From contig NZ_FRDN01000020.1 of assembly GCF_900143285.1 (NCBI RefSeq), positions 22,791 through 86,790 on the forward strand: a stretch of 64,000 bases of DNA, in the 5' to 3' direction. Under the pieces are notes generated by a model. The model searched no databases and was not told where the DNA came from. It saw nothing but the letters and a program-made list of their open reading frames with translations. Made by a program: the position numbers and the translations under genes. Shown here piece after piece: positions 16,365 through 24,598 of the stretch (the first letter of the stretch is position 1; each line of letters opens with the position of its first letter). This DNA is from Desulfitobacterium chlororespirans DSM 11544 (GTDB lineage Bacteria; Bacillota; Desulfitobacteriia; Desulfitobacteriales; Desulfitobacteriaceae).

Positions 16365-16524
16365 ACTGGACCAAGCCGCCCTAAGATTCCTGGGCAGGTG
16401 CCCAAGGGCGGCTAAGTCCAGTATGGACTCGACTAACCCTCAAAGGGGGGCGAATCTCCCTTTGAGGGAAGTCTCGTTCAAAGAAGAATCGCGGGGGATC
16501 CTTGCTCAGGGATCCCTCCCCCCT
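16365..16524 (+). repeat. Three consecutive hairpins between nosZ and nosB
   Basis: First hairpin: ACTGGAC (16365-16371) with GTCCAGT (16416-16422), inside it GCCGCCCT (16375-16382) with AGGGCGGC (16405-16412), capped by TGGGC/GCCCA (16391-16404). Second: CCCTCAAAGGG (16437-16447) with CCCTTTGAGGG (16458-16468), a perfect 11-bp stem. Third: GGGGGATCC (16493-16501) with a slightly imperfect GGATCCCTCCCCC partner ending at 16524. None is followed by a T-run. They fill nearly the whole 203-base gap. A role in stabilising or processing nosZ mRNA, or a structured repeat family, is possible. Confidence 0.85.
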
Positions 16525-16548
16525 TAACTGTAAGAAAGGCGGTTAACC

Positions 16549-17148
16549 ATGGATTTTGTAAGCAAGCTTTTCAAGGGAAACCTTAATCTCATCGGGAGAA
16601 TCATGTTTGGTGCTGCCGGTTTAGTTCTCTTAGCCTCCCTCTTCTTGCCTTGGTGGCATTTGGATTTGGTGGCACCTCAATATCCGGAGGGTTTGTCCGT
16701 GATTGTCTATCCGGACAAACTGGATGGCCGCATCGATATCATCAATAATATCAATCACTATATCGGTATGAAGTGGATCAGTGAAGATGACTTCCCGGAA
16801 TTTCAAGTTATTTCTAAAGTTGCCTATGTGATCATTGGCCTGGCTATTATTACCGCCCTGGTGAAGAAAAGGTGGCTTGCCTGGCTGACCGCCGGTCTGG
16901 GTGCTGTAGGCGGCATGCTCGGGGTGTACGATTTATGGCGCTGGCTGCGGGATTATGGAACCCAACTGGATCCAATGGCAGCGATCAAGATCGAGCCCTT
17001 CACTCCACCGATTATCGGCACCAATAAGCTTGCCAATTTTATTACCTACACAGGCTTCAATTCAGGCGGATATTTGCTGGGGCTGAGCATTATCCTTATG
17101 CTGCTGGCTGCTTGGAGGTTTAAGGAACATGAAAAGCAAAAAGAATAG
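16549..17148 (+). CDS. nosB: NosB-like membrane protein
   Basis: A 199-residue membrane protein with four predicted helices (about 15-35, 82-104, 108-130, 165-190) and a first extracytoplasmic loop of about 50 residues. Its position directly after a clade II nosZ and before nosD is where the characteristic four-helix protein NosB lies in other clade II clusters, and size agrees. The function of NosB is not established; a link to electron supply or NosZ maturation is assumed. A weak ribosome site AAGGCGG precedes the ATG. The end overlaps nosD by 20 bases. Confidence 0.75.
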   Translation: MDFVSKLFKGNLNLIGRIMFGAAGLVLLASLFLPWWHLDLVAPQYPEGLSVIVYPDKLDGRIDIINNINHYIGMKWISEDDFPEFQVISKVAYVIIGLAIITALVKKRWLAWLTAGLGAVGGMLGVYDLWRWLRDYGTQLDPMAAIKIEPFTPPIIGTNKLANFITYTGFNSGGYLLGLSIILMLLAAWRFKEHEKQKE

Positions 17149-18634
17149 GCGCTGCTTTTGGCTGATTCTGTTTCTTTTCCTGTGGCTCATTCCGTTATCA
17201 GCTCAGGCCGCTACGCTGGAAGTTCAAGGCAGCGGCTCGGCGGAGAGCATTCAATCTGCCCTGGCCAGGGCTGCTCCCGGGGATACTATCAATGTTTACA
17301 GCGGGACTTACGTAGGAAAGATCGTGATCGATAAGGCGGTCTCCTTGATCGGAATTGGTACGCCGATTCTTGATGGGGGAGGTGAGGGGGATGTGGTCAG
17401 CATTAAAGCCGATGGAGTGACCTTTAAGGGGTTTCAAGTCATGGGCAGCGGCAAAAGATTGCAGGACTCCGATGCGGGGATCAAGCTCTATTCCGCCGGC
17501 AATGTGATTGAGGATAACAAGCTGATCAATAATCTGTTTGGCATGTATCTGTTGAAGTCGTCTGATAATACACTCCGCAATAATGCGATCATCGGCAGAC
17601 CCGCTAAAAACAAGCTTAAAGAGTCGGAAAAAAAAGAGATTGGAGAGGCCGGAACCTATGACATTTTGCCCAGCTTTGAAGGGGAAAACGGTGACGGGAT
17701 TCATCTCTTTGCAGCATCCCATAATGTAATCGAGAATAATGAGATTACCGATACCAGGGATGGCATCTACTTCAACTATGCCCACGACAATCGGCTTTTG
17801 TATAACCATATTGAAGGGGTGCGCTATGCCATTCACTATATGTATTCTGATGATAACTATTTTGAAGGAAATATTGCGACCAATAATGTGGCGGGGGCAG
17901 CTCCCATGTACTCCAAACGGATAACCTTTCGTCAGAATGTTTTCGCCTATAACCGTGGTCACCGCTCCTTTGGGGTGCTGTTTTCCAGCTGCAATGACTG
18001 TCTGGCCGAGGGGAATATTATTTTCGGCAACACCAGGGGGGCACTCTTTGATGTGTCCTACCACAACACCTTCCGCAATAATTTGGTGGCCTCCAACGAT
18101 ATCGGTATTGATCTGATTTCCAGTTCGGGATTCAATACGTTTACAGAAAATAATTTTATGGATAATATGGAGCAAATCGCTTTCCGAGCCGGGAGGATTG
18201 GGGAAGGGAATGTGTTCTATGAGGAAGGGAAAGGCAACTATTGGAATGACTATCGGGGATTCGATCTGAATCAGAATGGAATAGGTGATACTCCCTATCT
18301 GACAGGAGATATTTTTACTTATTTGATGAACAAAGCGCCTGCTGTGCGTCTTTTCTTAAACAGTCCTGCTGCTAAAGCTTTGGAGTTTGCCGAAAACATG
18401 TTTCCGGTTATAGAAATCCCCAAAGCTGAAGATGTATATCCTTTAATCAAGCCAGTGGCGATAGAGATCAATGCACAGTTTAACATCGAGAAGAATCAGG
18501 TTTCCAATAAGGTCTTTGGTGCTTATTCCCTGCTCATGCTCCTCATAGCAGGGATGATAACCGCCCGGGCATTTGGGGTGAGTTCTCAGGGCATTAAACG
18601 AGTGGAGAGTTTTTTGAGAGGAGGCCAAAAATGA
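17129..18634 (+). CDS. nosD: NosD, copper-site maturation beta-helix protein
   Basis: A 501-residue exported protein: signal peptide (residues 7-28), then a right-handed beta-helix made of repeated N-x-I/V-x-x-N turns (CASH/parallel beta-helix repeats) from about 40 to 400, and a C-terminal membrane helix (AYSLLMLLIAGMITA) followed by basic residues. This is NosD, which works with the NosFY ABC transporter to build the copper-sulfur CuZ centre of NosZ. The C-terminal membrane anchor is seen in Gram-positive and clade II versions. It overlaps nosB by 20 bases and nosL by 4. Confidence 0.95.
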   Translation: MKSKKNRRCFWLILFLFLWLIPLSAQAATLEVQGSGSAESIQSALARAAPGDTINVYSGTYVGKIVIDKAVSLIGIGTPILDGGGEGDVVSIKADGVTFKGFQVMGSGKRLQDSDAGIKLYSAGNVIEDNKLINNLFGMYLLKSSDNTLRNNAIIGRPAKNKLKESEKKEIGEAGTYDILPSFEGENGDGIHLFAASHNVIENNEITDTRDGIYFNYAHDNRLLYNHIEGVRYAIHYMYSDDNYFEGNIATNNVAGAAPMYSKRITFRQNVFAYNRGHRSFGVLFSSCNDCLAEGNIIFGNTRGALFDVSYHNTFRNNLVASNDIGIDLISSSGFNTFTENNFMDNMEQIAFRAGRIGEGNVFYEEGKGNYWNDYRGFDLNQNGIGDTPYLTGDIFTYLMNKAPAVRLFLNSPAAKALEFAENMFPVIEIPKAEDVYPLIKPVAIEINAQFNIEKNQVSNKVFGAYSLLMLLIAGMITARAFGVSSQGIKRVESFLRGGQK

Positions 18635-19179
18635 GTCGCAAGCTAATGGTTTTGCTTACTCTCTGGTGTTTAGCCCTTACAGGATGTTCGTCAGGAGACG
18701 TTGCCGGGACTCCCCGGGAGATTGACCCCACTATCGATATTTGCCCTGTTTGCAAGATGAGTGTAATCGATGAGCATTTTGCGGCCCAGATTATTGACAG
18801 TCAGGGGCAAGCTGAGATCTTTGATGATATAGGATGTATGTCGATCTTTATGCGGAGATTGGAAGCAGAGGCGAAGGATAGTATTTTAGCCACTTATGTC
18901 AAAGATTTCGAGAGTATGGAATGGCTCAAGGCCCAGGAGGCCTTTTATGTGCAAGGCCGGATCGATACTCCCATGAGTTTTGGGATCGTAGCCTTTGCAG
19001 CCGAGGAAGCGGCCCGGAAATTTGCTGAAGAGGTGGGAGGGAAACAGCTGACCTGGGAACAGGTTCTGACAGAGCCCTTAACCATCGGCTTAGATATTGA
19101 GTTTAATCAGGAAGATTTCAATGTCCAGGACTTGGATACAGGAGAAACTCGGGAAACCCAGGAAGAGAGGGGAAATTAG
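18631..19179 (+). CDS. nosL: NosL, copper-binding lipoprotein
   Basis: A 182-residue lipoprotein with lipobox LTGC at Cys19. The NosL signature is the metal site ICPVCKMSVIDEHFAAQI, followed by the EIFDDIGCM segment. NosL is a copper chaperone delivering Cu(I) for NosZ assembly. It starts within the nosD stop (ATGA) and ends one base before nosY, so nosDLYF are translated as a chain. Confidence 0.95.
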   Translation: MSRKLMVLLTLWCLALTGCSSGDVAGTPREIDPTIDICPVCKMSVIDEHFAAQIIDSQGQAEIFDDIGCMSIFMRRLEAEAKDSILATYVKDFESMEWLKAQEAFYVQGRIDTPMSFGIVAFAAEEAARKFAEEVGGKQLTWEQVLTEPLTIGLDIEFNQEDFNVQDLDTGETRETQEERGN

Positions 19180-20016
19180 ATGCGGCTGATCAATGTAGTG
19201 ACCATAGCAGAAAAGGAACTATTGGAATCCATACGCAGTAAATGGTTGGGTACATTTACCGTGGTGTTTGCTTTAATCGCCCTTCTGGTTTCTTTTTTTG
19301 GTTTGTCCAGTCTCGGGGTTGGGGGGCAGCAGGGATTTAACCGGGTCACAGCCAGCCTTTTAAACCTGGTGCTGTATTTGCTGCCCTTGATTGCTCTTGT
19401 GATGGGCTCAGCGACAGTAGCCGGTGAAAAGGAGGCTGGCTCCCTTCACGTTCTGCTCACCCAGCCCATTAATAAAGCTGAAGTGATTATCGGCAAGTTC
19501 GGCGGTTTGGCCCTGGCTTTAATTGCGTCTATTCTGGTTGGCTTTGGCGGGGCGGGAGTCGTGATCGCCTGGAAAACAGGGTCAATCAATATTAAGGATT
19601 ATCTGATGTTTGTGATCCTCTCCATGATTTTGGCCCTGGTATTTCTCAGTATCGCCATACTCATTTCTGTCATCGTCTCGCGAAGAGCTCAAGGGATCGG
19701 TTTGGGAATTTTTATTTGGTTTTTAATGATTTTAGTTTATGATTTTTTAGCTATAGGGGTGGCGGGCTTATCAAATGTATCCGTCATTATCCCCCTATTG
19801 CTGCTGCTTCTGCTGGCCAATCCGGCCGATATGGTGCGTGTACTGGTCATCTTGCAGCTTGGCGGTGAAGAAACCTTCGGACCTACGCTGGTCGCTTTGA
19901 CGAGGATGCTCACTCAGGGGTCGGGGGAACTTTTGTTGTATGGGGCCCTTTTGATTTGGATGATCATACCTCTTCTGCTTGCGGCAGTTTTGTTCGGCCG
20001 CAAACAGGATTATTAG
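19180..20016 (+). CDS. nosY: NosY, ABC-2 type permease
   Basis: A 278-residue membrane protein with six predicted helices. The first cytoplasmic segment IAEKELLESIRSKWLGTF and the GEKEAGSLHVLLTQPI motif after helix 2 are the ABC-2 permease and NosY signatures. It forms the channel part of the NosFY transporter that supplies a sulfur species or acts mechanically on NosD during CuZ assembly. The ATG follows the nosL stop without a gap. Confidence 0.95.
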   Translation: MRLINVVTIAEKELLESIRSKWLGTFTVVFALIALLVSFFGLSSLGVGGQQGFNRVTASLLNLVLYLLPLIALVMGSATVAGEKEAGSLHVLLTQPINKAEVIIGKFGGLALALIASILVGFGGAGVVIAWKTGSINIKDYLMFVILSMILALVFLSIAILISVIVSRRAQGIGLGIFIWFLMILVYDFLAIGVAGLSNVSVIIPLLLLLLLANPADMVRVLVILQLGGEETFGPTLVALTRMLTQGSGELLLYGALLIWMIIPLLLAAVLFGRKQDY

Positions 20017-20028
20017 GAGGGGGATCCT

Positions 20029-20958
20029 ATGGAAGTTATCAATACTTTAGAAGTGAAACATGCCCAGAAGTTTTATGGTCCGTTTCAAGCAGTTAAGGAT
20101 ATTAACTTAACGGTGGAAAAAGGGGAAATCTATGCCTTGTTGGGGCACAATGGGGCCGGAAAATCAACATTAATAAAAATGATTTTAGGGTTGGTAAAAC
20201 CCTCCGCCGGGATGATCGAAATTGAGGGATTAAATTATGATGCCAAGAATAAGGAGATTAAGAAAAGGGTAGGTTATTTGCCGGAGAGAATGAATTTCTA
20301 TGATAATTTGACGGCATGGGAGACGATATCGTTTTACGCTAAATTAAAAGGGATAACCGGGAAACGATGTGGAGAGGTGCTGGAGCAGGTCGGTTTAAGG
20401 GAAACAGAACACCGGAGAGTGGGGACCTTTTCCAAAGGAATGCAGCAGAGATTAGGTTTGGCCCAGGCTATTATCCACAAGCCCGATTTGCTTGTATTGG
20501 ATGAACCCACAACCGGGTTGGATCCTATTGGCATCCTGGAATTAAAGGCAATGATTCGAAACTGGAACAAGGAAGGGACAACTATCTTGTTTTCCTCACA
20601 TAATCTTAATGATGTGGAAGAACTGGCCCAGCGGATTGGCATTATGAATCGCGGTGAAATGATTGCTCAAGGCAGTTTGGCAGAATTACAGGATAGGTTG
20701 GGCCTGCCCACGAAAATAAAAATAGATCTTGCTGTGATTCCGGTTGATTTAGAGGGAATACTCGTGGGAAAGCGAATTAAAACATTTCAGGTTGAAGGAA
20801 AAACCGTAAGTATTGATTGCCCAAAAGATAAGAAGACCCAAGTCATAACAGCTGTAATGGATGGAGTGCTGAAAGTACTTGATTTGCGCTTGGAAGAACC
20901 GGGATTGAACAGTATTTATCAGAATATCATGGCGGAACCGGCTGTTTTAGTGAACTAA
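20029..20958 (+). CDS. nosF: NosF, ABC transporter ATPase
   Basis: A 309-residue ATPase with Walker A GHNGAGKST, Q-loop YLPERMNFYDNLT, signature SKGMQQRLGLAQA, Walker B LLVLDEPTTGLDP and switch His in FSSHN. The C-terminal 90 residues are an extra regulatory domain as in other NosF proteins. It is the last gene of the nos block; GGAGGGGG precedes its ATG. No terminator follows, and a strong promoter for infC begins 24 bases later. Confidence 0.95.
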   Translation: MEVINTLEVKHAQKFYGPFQAVKDINLTVEKGEIYALLGHNGAGKSTLIKMILGLVKPSAGMIEIEGLNYDAKNKEIKKRVGYLPERMNFYDNLTAWETISFYAKLKGITGKRCGEVLEQVGLRETEHRRVGTFSKGMQQRLGLAQAIIHKPDLLVLDEPTTGLDPIGILELKAMIRNWNKEGTTILFSSHNLNDVEELAQRIGIMNRGEMIAQGSLAELQDRLGLPTKIKIDLAVIPVDLEGILVGKRIKTFQVEGKTVSIDCPKDKKTQVITAVMDGVLKVLDLRLEEPGLNSIYQNIMAEPAVLVN

Positions 20959-20981
20959 ATAAATGGAAATTTAAATTATAT

Positions 20982-21010
20982 TTGACAATCACCTCAGAAC
21001 CCAATATAAT
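20982..21010 (+). promoter_or_regulatory. Vegetative promoter of infC-rpmI-rplT
   Basis: TTGACA (20982-20987), 17-base spacer, TATAAT (21005-21010): an exact match to the primary sigma consensus. Start of transcription near 21017. Confidence 0.92.
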
Positions 21011-21016
21011 GTTAAT

Positions 21017-21141
21017 GTTCAAGTAGAAGCCATCCGCTTCTCACCTCATGGCTTGAGTCGATGAGGTATCTTCGGGTCCTGAGCCGCTGTGCTTGCTCAT
21101 GATTTGTATGGAAGACGGGTGGAACTCTGCCCGTCTTTTTT
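21017..21141 (+). ncRNA. infC leader with attenuator (L20-leader-like)
   Basis: The roughly 150-base untranslated leader contains several complementary blocks (GAAGC/GCTTC, CTCATGGCTTGAG, GAGGTATCTTC) and ends with an intrinsic terminator: AAGACGGG (21112-21119) with CCCGTCTT (21130-21137) and a T-run. A terminator between promoter and infC means the operon is controlled by premature termination. In Bacillus the same operon is repressed by its own product L20 in this way. That L20 is the ligand here is by analogy. Confidence 0.75.
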
Positions 21142-21169
21142 GTGTGATTTTTTTTGGAGGTGGTTCGTT

Positions 21170-21685
21170 ATTAGCAAGGATTTACGGATTAACGACGAAA
21201 TCCGGGCCCGGGAAGTTCGTCTTGTCGGGGAAGAGGGAGAGCAATTGGGGATTGTCCAGCTTAGAGATGCTCAACGGATTGCTGCTGAGAAGTCTCTGGA
21301 CTTAGTGGAAATTGCACCAACTGCTAAGCCGCCTGTTTGTAAGATCATGGATTATGGTAAGTACAAGTATGAGCAGGCCAAACGGGATAAAGAGACCCGT
21401 AAAAAACAGAAGACCATGGAAATCAAAGAAGTTAAGCTTCGCCCTAATATTGAGGACCATGACTTCGAAACCAAAGCACGCAATGCCCAACGCTTTTTAA
21501 ATGATGGCGATAAGGTTAAGGTAACGATTATGTTCCGTGGTCGGGAGGTTACCCATCCGGAACTTGGGAGAACTTTATGCCTGCGTCTGGCTGAGTTTTG
21601 TAAAGCTGAGGCTAATATAGAGCGTGATCCCAAGCTTGAAGGACGCAATATGATTATGATTTTAGCGCCTGTGAAACACGACTAA
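21170..21685 (+). CDS. infC: Translation initiation factor IF-3
   Basis: A 171-residue IF-3, cytoplasmic, binding the 30S subunit and proofreading start codon choice. It begins [20 protein letters not shown] and has the linker and C-terminal domain motifs [12 protein letters not shown] and [18 protein letters not shown] segment. The sequence gives no ATG/GTG/TTG at the right place. ATT at 21170, eight bases after GGAGG, fits both homology and spacing, the same rare AUU start through which IF-3 limits its own synthesis in other bacteria. Followed by rpmI and rplT. Confidence 0.96.
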   Translation: MSKDLRINDEIRAREVRLVGEEGEQLGIVQLRDAQRIAAEKSLDLVEIAPTAKPPVCKIMDYGKYKYEQAKRDKETRKKQKTMEIKEVKLRPNIEDHDFETKARNAQRFLNDGDKVKVTIMFRGREVTHPELGRTLCLRLAEFCKAEANIERDPKLEGRNMIMILAPVKHD

Positions 21686-21705
21686 CACGAGAGGGGGATA
21701 TCCCA

Positions 21706-21903
21706 ATGCCAAAAATGAAAACTCACCGCGGAGCTGCGAAACGTTTTAAGAAAACAGGTACGGGTAAAATTGTTCGTCATCATGCTTTTACAAGCCATAT
21801 CCTGGAGAAGAAATCTCCAAAGCGTAAGCGCAATCTGCGTAAAGGTACTGTCATGCACAAAACCGATGCTAAACGCATTGCTCGCTTAGTTGCTTATCTA
21901 TAA
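21706..21903 (+). CDS. rpmI: 50S ribosomal protein L35
   Basis: A 65-residue, very basic protein starting [19 protein letters not shown], the L35 signature. AGAGGGGGAT precedes the ATG. Second gene of the infC operon. Confidence 0.98.
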   Translation: MPKMKTHRGAAKRFKKTGTGKIVRHHAFTSHILEKKSPKRKRNLRKGTVMHKTDAKRIARLVAYL

Positions 21904-22010
21904 GATTGGCAAGGGTCGGGGCGCATTGTGAGACAAGCTTTGTTCGGCATGAACCGGGCAGATAAGAGATGAGAAGATGACAGAGATTAACATGTAAGGA
22001 GGTCTTCGCT

Positions 22011-22373
22011 ATGGCCCGTGTAAAAAGAGGGGTAACGAAGCATCAACGTCATAAAAAAGTATTAAAGCTTGCTAAAGGGTTTCGGGGAGCAAAGAGCAAA
22101 CTCTACCGGCCGGCTAATGAGCAAGTCATGAAGTCCTTGGCTTATGCCTATGCTCACCGCAGAGATAAAAAAGGTGATTTCCGTAAATTATGGATCGCTC
22201 GTATCAATGCAGCTGCCCGTCTGAACGGATTAAGCTACAGCCGGATGATGAACGGCCTGAAAATAGCCGGAGTATCCGTTAACCGTAAAATGTTGGCTGA
22301 TCTGGCCATCAATGATGCAGCAGCTTTCACCGAATTAGTCAATGTAGCTAAAGCTCAACTGAGTGCGAAATAA
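22011..22373 (+). CDS. rplT: 50S ribosomal protein L20
   Basis: A 120-residue protein starting [20 protein letters not shown], with L20 motifs [14 protein letters not shown] and [13 protein letters not shown]. It assembles early into 23S rRNA and in Firmicutes also binds the infC leader to repress the operon. AAGGAGG is ten bases before the ATG. A 107-base gap separates it from rpmI; nothing recognisable lies in it. Confidence 0.98.
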   Translation: MARVKRGVTKHQRHKKVLKLAKGFRGAKSKLYRPANEQVMKSLAYAYAHRRDKKGDFRKLWIARINAAARLNGLSYSRMMNGLKIAGVSVNRKMLADLAINDAAAFTELVNVAKAQLSAK

Positions 22374-22383
22374 AGAATACATC

Positions 22384-22407
22384 AAAGGGTGCTGAGGCAC
22401 CCTTTTT
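22384..22407 (+). terminator. Terminator of infC-rpmI-rplT
   Basis: AAAGGGTGC (22384-22392) pairs with GCACCCTTT (22397-22405), loop TGAG, T-run to 22407. Confidence 0.92.
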
Positions 22408-22521
22408 ACATAGGTGCTAAGAAGAGCTTTGCATTTGCGGAACTATTTGTGAGTGCCCGGATTGGCTATACTAGTGCTGAATGGTTTTTTGGTTTAAGCA
22501 AAGGGTTTTCGGGGTGATGAT

Positions 22522-23328
22522 ATGCTGACCTCCTTGCAGAATGAGCAAGTCAAATATGTGGTCAATCTCCATAAGCGGAAGTTCCGTGAGGAGAACGGTG
22601 AATTCCTGATCGAAGGCTGGCGCTTTGTGGAAGAGGGCCTTGCCCGGGGTGCTCATTTGACAAAGGTTTTCTTTTGCGCTGAGCATAAAAATGCAGCATG
22701 GCCCCAGCTGGCAGCGGCTTTGCAAGATAAAGAAGTACCGATCATCGAAGTGGATGGACGGGTGCTGCGGAAAATGAGCGATACGGAAAACCCTCAGGGA
22801 ATTCTGGCCGTTGTCAAGCAGCCTAAGTGGACCTGGGATGATTTTATCACTGTCCGGGACCGACAAGACTTGTCCCTGCTGTTGATCCTGGATGGAGTTC
22901 AGGATCCCGGCAACTGCGGAACGATATTACGGACGGCCCTGGCTGCGGGGGTAACCCATGTCTGTCTGACGGAAGGGACCGTGGATCTCTATAATCTTAA
23001 GGTGCTGAGGAGTACCATGGGAGCGATCTTTTCCCTGAAGATCTTAACCCATTGCCGGCCGGAAGAGATTCTTAAGGTGTGTCAGAATCAAAAGCGGCCT
23101 ATCTTTGTTGGCGATATTGAGGGAACGGATCTTTATGAGACTCATTTTGCACAGCCGATGGCTTTAGTGGTGGGTAATGAGGGAAATGGGCCTTCTGCTG
23201 CTTTTCGAGGTCCTGGAATGAAGCGGATCACCATCCCCATGAGCCATCAGGTGGAATCCCTCAATGTGGCGATGGCTACAGGAATTATTCTTTATGAATT
23301 AAGGCGCCGAATAACCCTAACAACTTGA
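22522..23328 (+). CDS. SpoU/TrmH family RNA 2'-O-methyltransferase
   Basis: A 268-residue SPOUT methyltransferase. Residues 1-100 are the L30e-like RNA-binding domain (FLIEGWRFVEEGL). The catalytic domain shows the three SpoU motifs: DGVQDPGNCGTILRTA, ALVVGNEGNGPS and ITIPMSHQVESLNVAMA, which form the S-adenosylmethionine knot. It methylates a ribose in rRNA or tRNA; the exact target is unclear. Genes of this type often follow infC-rpmI-rplT in Firmicutes, ahead of pheST. Here pheST lies 14 kb away, with the PadR operon and the kup/kdp genes in between. Confidence 0.92.
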   Translation: MLTSLQNEQVKYVVNLHKRKFREENGEFLIEGWRFVEEGLARGAHLTKVFFCAEHKNAAWPQLAAALQDKEVPIIEVDGRVLRKMSDTENPQGILAVVKQPKWTWDDFITVRDRQDLSLLLILDGVQDPGNCGTILRTALAAGVTHVCLTEGTVDLYNLKVLRSTMGAIFSLKILTHCRPEEILKVCQNQKRPIFVGDIEGTDLYETHFAQPMALVVGNEGNGPSAAFRGPGMKRITIPMSHQVESLNVAMATGIILYELRRRITLTT

Positions 23329-23362
23329 AACCCGTCACTTATCAAGAGCACATTTTTATTAA

Positions 23363-23405
23363 AAACAACGGCTTTGACTTATTACAAGGCCGTTGTTTGC
23401 TTTTG
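23363..23405 (+). terminator. Terminator after the SpoU gene
   Basis: AAACAACGGC (23363-23372) pairs exactly with GCCGTTGTTT (23389-23398), followed by GCTTTTG. Confidence 0.8.
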
Positions 23406-23482
23406 TTATTCCAGTATCCGGCGGCTTGCTGTTTAGCTGAAATTTATTATCAGAGCAAACGCTATTGATAAAACGTCTATTT

Positions 23483-23514
23483 AGTGTTACTATATAGCAG
23501 TAGTAAGTAATACT
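23483..23514 (+). promoter_or_regulatory. Inverted repeat, likely PadR operator
   Basis: AGTGTTACT (23483-23491) and AGTAATACT (23506-23514) are inverted copies with one mismatch, 14 bases apart, ending 35 bases before the PadR start. PadR-family repressors bind such spaced palindromes at their own promoter. Confidence 0.5.
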
Positions 23515-23549
23515 GAATACAAGTGATACAAAATAGCGAAGGAGGAATT

Positions 23550-23876
23550 GTGCTGGAAAACCTAACGGAAATGCTCAAAGGCGTGCTTGAGGGCTGCGTC
23601 CTGGAAATAATAAGCCGCAAAGAAACCTACGGCTACGAAATCACGCGGCAGTTGAACGCCCTCGGTTTCACTGATGTTGTGGATGGAACGGTATATACCA
23701 TCCTGATCCGGCTTGAAAAAAGCAAGCTGGTGGAGATCACCAAGAAGCCCTCCGACATAGGGCCGCCGCGCAAGTTTTTCGCACTCAATGACGCGGGGCG
23801 GGAAGAACTGCGCAAGTTTTGGGAAAAGTGGGAGTTCGTATCATCAAAAATTAACGAGTTAAAGGAGGAAAAATAA
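23550..23876 (+). CDS. PadR family transcriptional regulator
   Basis: A roughly 108-residue winged-helix regulator. ENLTEMLKGVLEGCVLEIIS begins helix 1, GYEITRQL and DGTVYTILIRLEKSKLVE form the recognition and wing region, and PPRKFFALNDAGREEL completes the wing. The start is uncertain: GTG 23550 or CTG 23553, both just after AAGGAGG. It heads an operon with two DUF1048 genes and a drug-type ABC exporter. In such operons PadR is a repressor released by the drug or antibiotic that the transporter removes. Confidence 0.9.
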   Translation: MLENLTEMLKGVLEGCVLEIISRKETYGYEITRQLNALGFTDVVDGTVYTILIRLEKSKLVEITKKPSDIGPPRKFFALNDAGREELRKFWEKWEFVSSKINELKEEK

Positions 23877-24224
23877 ATGAATTTTTGGGAGAAGATCACA
23901 GGCAGCGATATGACTAAAGAATTGAAAATTTTTGAATCGCGAGTCCAAAAGCTGCCGGCTGAGTATCAAGCGGCATGGGAAAAAGTTAATGCCAATCTTT
24001 GGCCGCACTCAGATTTCACCGGTCGCAACCTCATGCCCATTCTCGACGGTGTGCTTGGCCTGCTCGAAGAAGCGGCGGCGGACGGCCAGAGTGTCCAAGA
24101 GGTTTTGGGTGACGATATCAAAGGGTTCTGCTCAGCGCTGGCCGGTGAAGAAGGGGCAAAGTCTTATCAAGACAAGTGGCGGGAGCAGCTCAACCATAAT
24201 ATCGCTAAAAAACTAGGCAAATAG
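23877..24224 (+). CDS. DUF1048 protein 1
   Basis: A 115-residue, mostly helical cytoplasmic protein of the DUF1048 family (YlxP-like small proteins found next to PadR regulators). Features are the LPAEYQAAWEKVNANLWPHSDF segment and the acidic GLLEEAAADGQSVQEVLGDDIKGFC core. It starts directly after the PadR stop codon. It is homologous to the next gene. Function unknown. Confidence 0.8.
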   Translation: MNFWEKITGSDMTKELKIFESRVQKLPAEYQAAWEKVNANLWPHSDFTGRNLMPILDGVLGLLEEAAADGQSVQEVLGDDIKGFCSALAGEEGAKSYQDKWREQLNHNIAKKLGK

Positions 24225-24233
24225 GAGGATGAA

Positions 24234-24584
24234 ATGAGAATACAAGATATCATCGAAGGCAAAAAAGAGTGGCGGGCGCACGTGGCGCGTGTCAAAGCGC
24301 TCCCACAGGATTATCAGATTGTGTATAAAGAGATGCAGAAATATCTCTTTAAGGTCGGCCCTGTTGAGCTAAGCGACGGGATGAGTTTGCTTTCGGGAAT
24401 TGTCGATCTTTTTGAAGAGGGCGCAGCCTTGGGGAAAGGAGTGCTCGAAGTGACGGGTCGTGACGTAGCGGCTTTCTGTGACGAGCTGATCGGAGATTCA
24501 AAAATTTATGCTGACGTCTATCAAGAATCTGTTAACCAGGAAGTTTACAAGGCCATCAAAAAGGATGTGGATAAAACAAAGTAA
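24234..24584 (+). CDS. DUF1048 protein 2
   Basis: A 116-residue paralogue of the preceding gene, sharing LP-x-x-Y-x, the D-x-x-x-L-x-x-x-v-D/G-L-F/L-E-E-x-A core and GRDVAAFCDELIGD near the C terminus. GGAGGATGAA precedes the ATG. Tandem DUF1048 genes between a PadR regulator and an ABC exporter are a recurring arrangement in Firmicutes; the proteins may form a heterodimer. No function is assigned. Confidence 0.8.
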   Translation: MRIQDIIEGKKEWRAHVARVKALPQDYQIVYKEMQKYLFKVGPVELSDGMSLLSGIVDLFEEGAALGKGVLEVTGRDVAAFCDELIGDSKIYADVYQESVNQEVYKAIKKDVDKTK

Positions 24585-24598
24585 GGGGGGATAGCGGG

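Noticed and set aside
16273..16527. 84-codon frame over the nosZ end and hairpins
   Set aside because: It is out of frame with nosZ and covers the three hairpins; composition reflects the stems.
17198..18175. 325-codon minus-strand frame inside nosD
   Set aside because: It is the shadow of the repetitive beta-helix coding sequence; it has no start context and nosD is clear.
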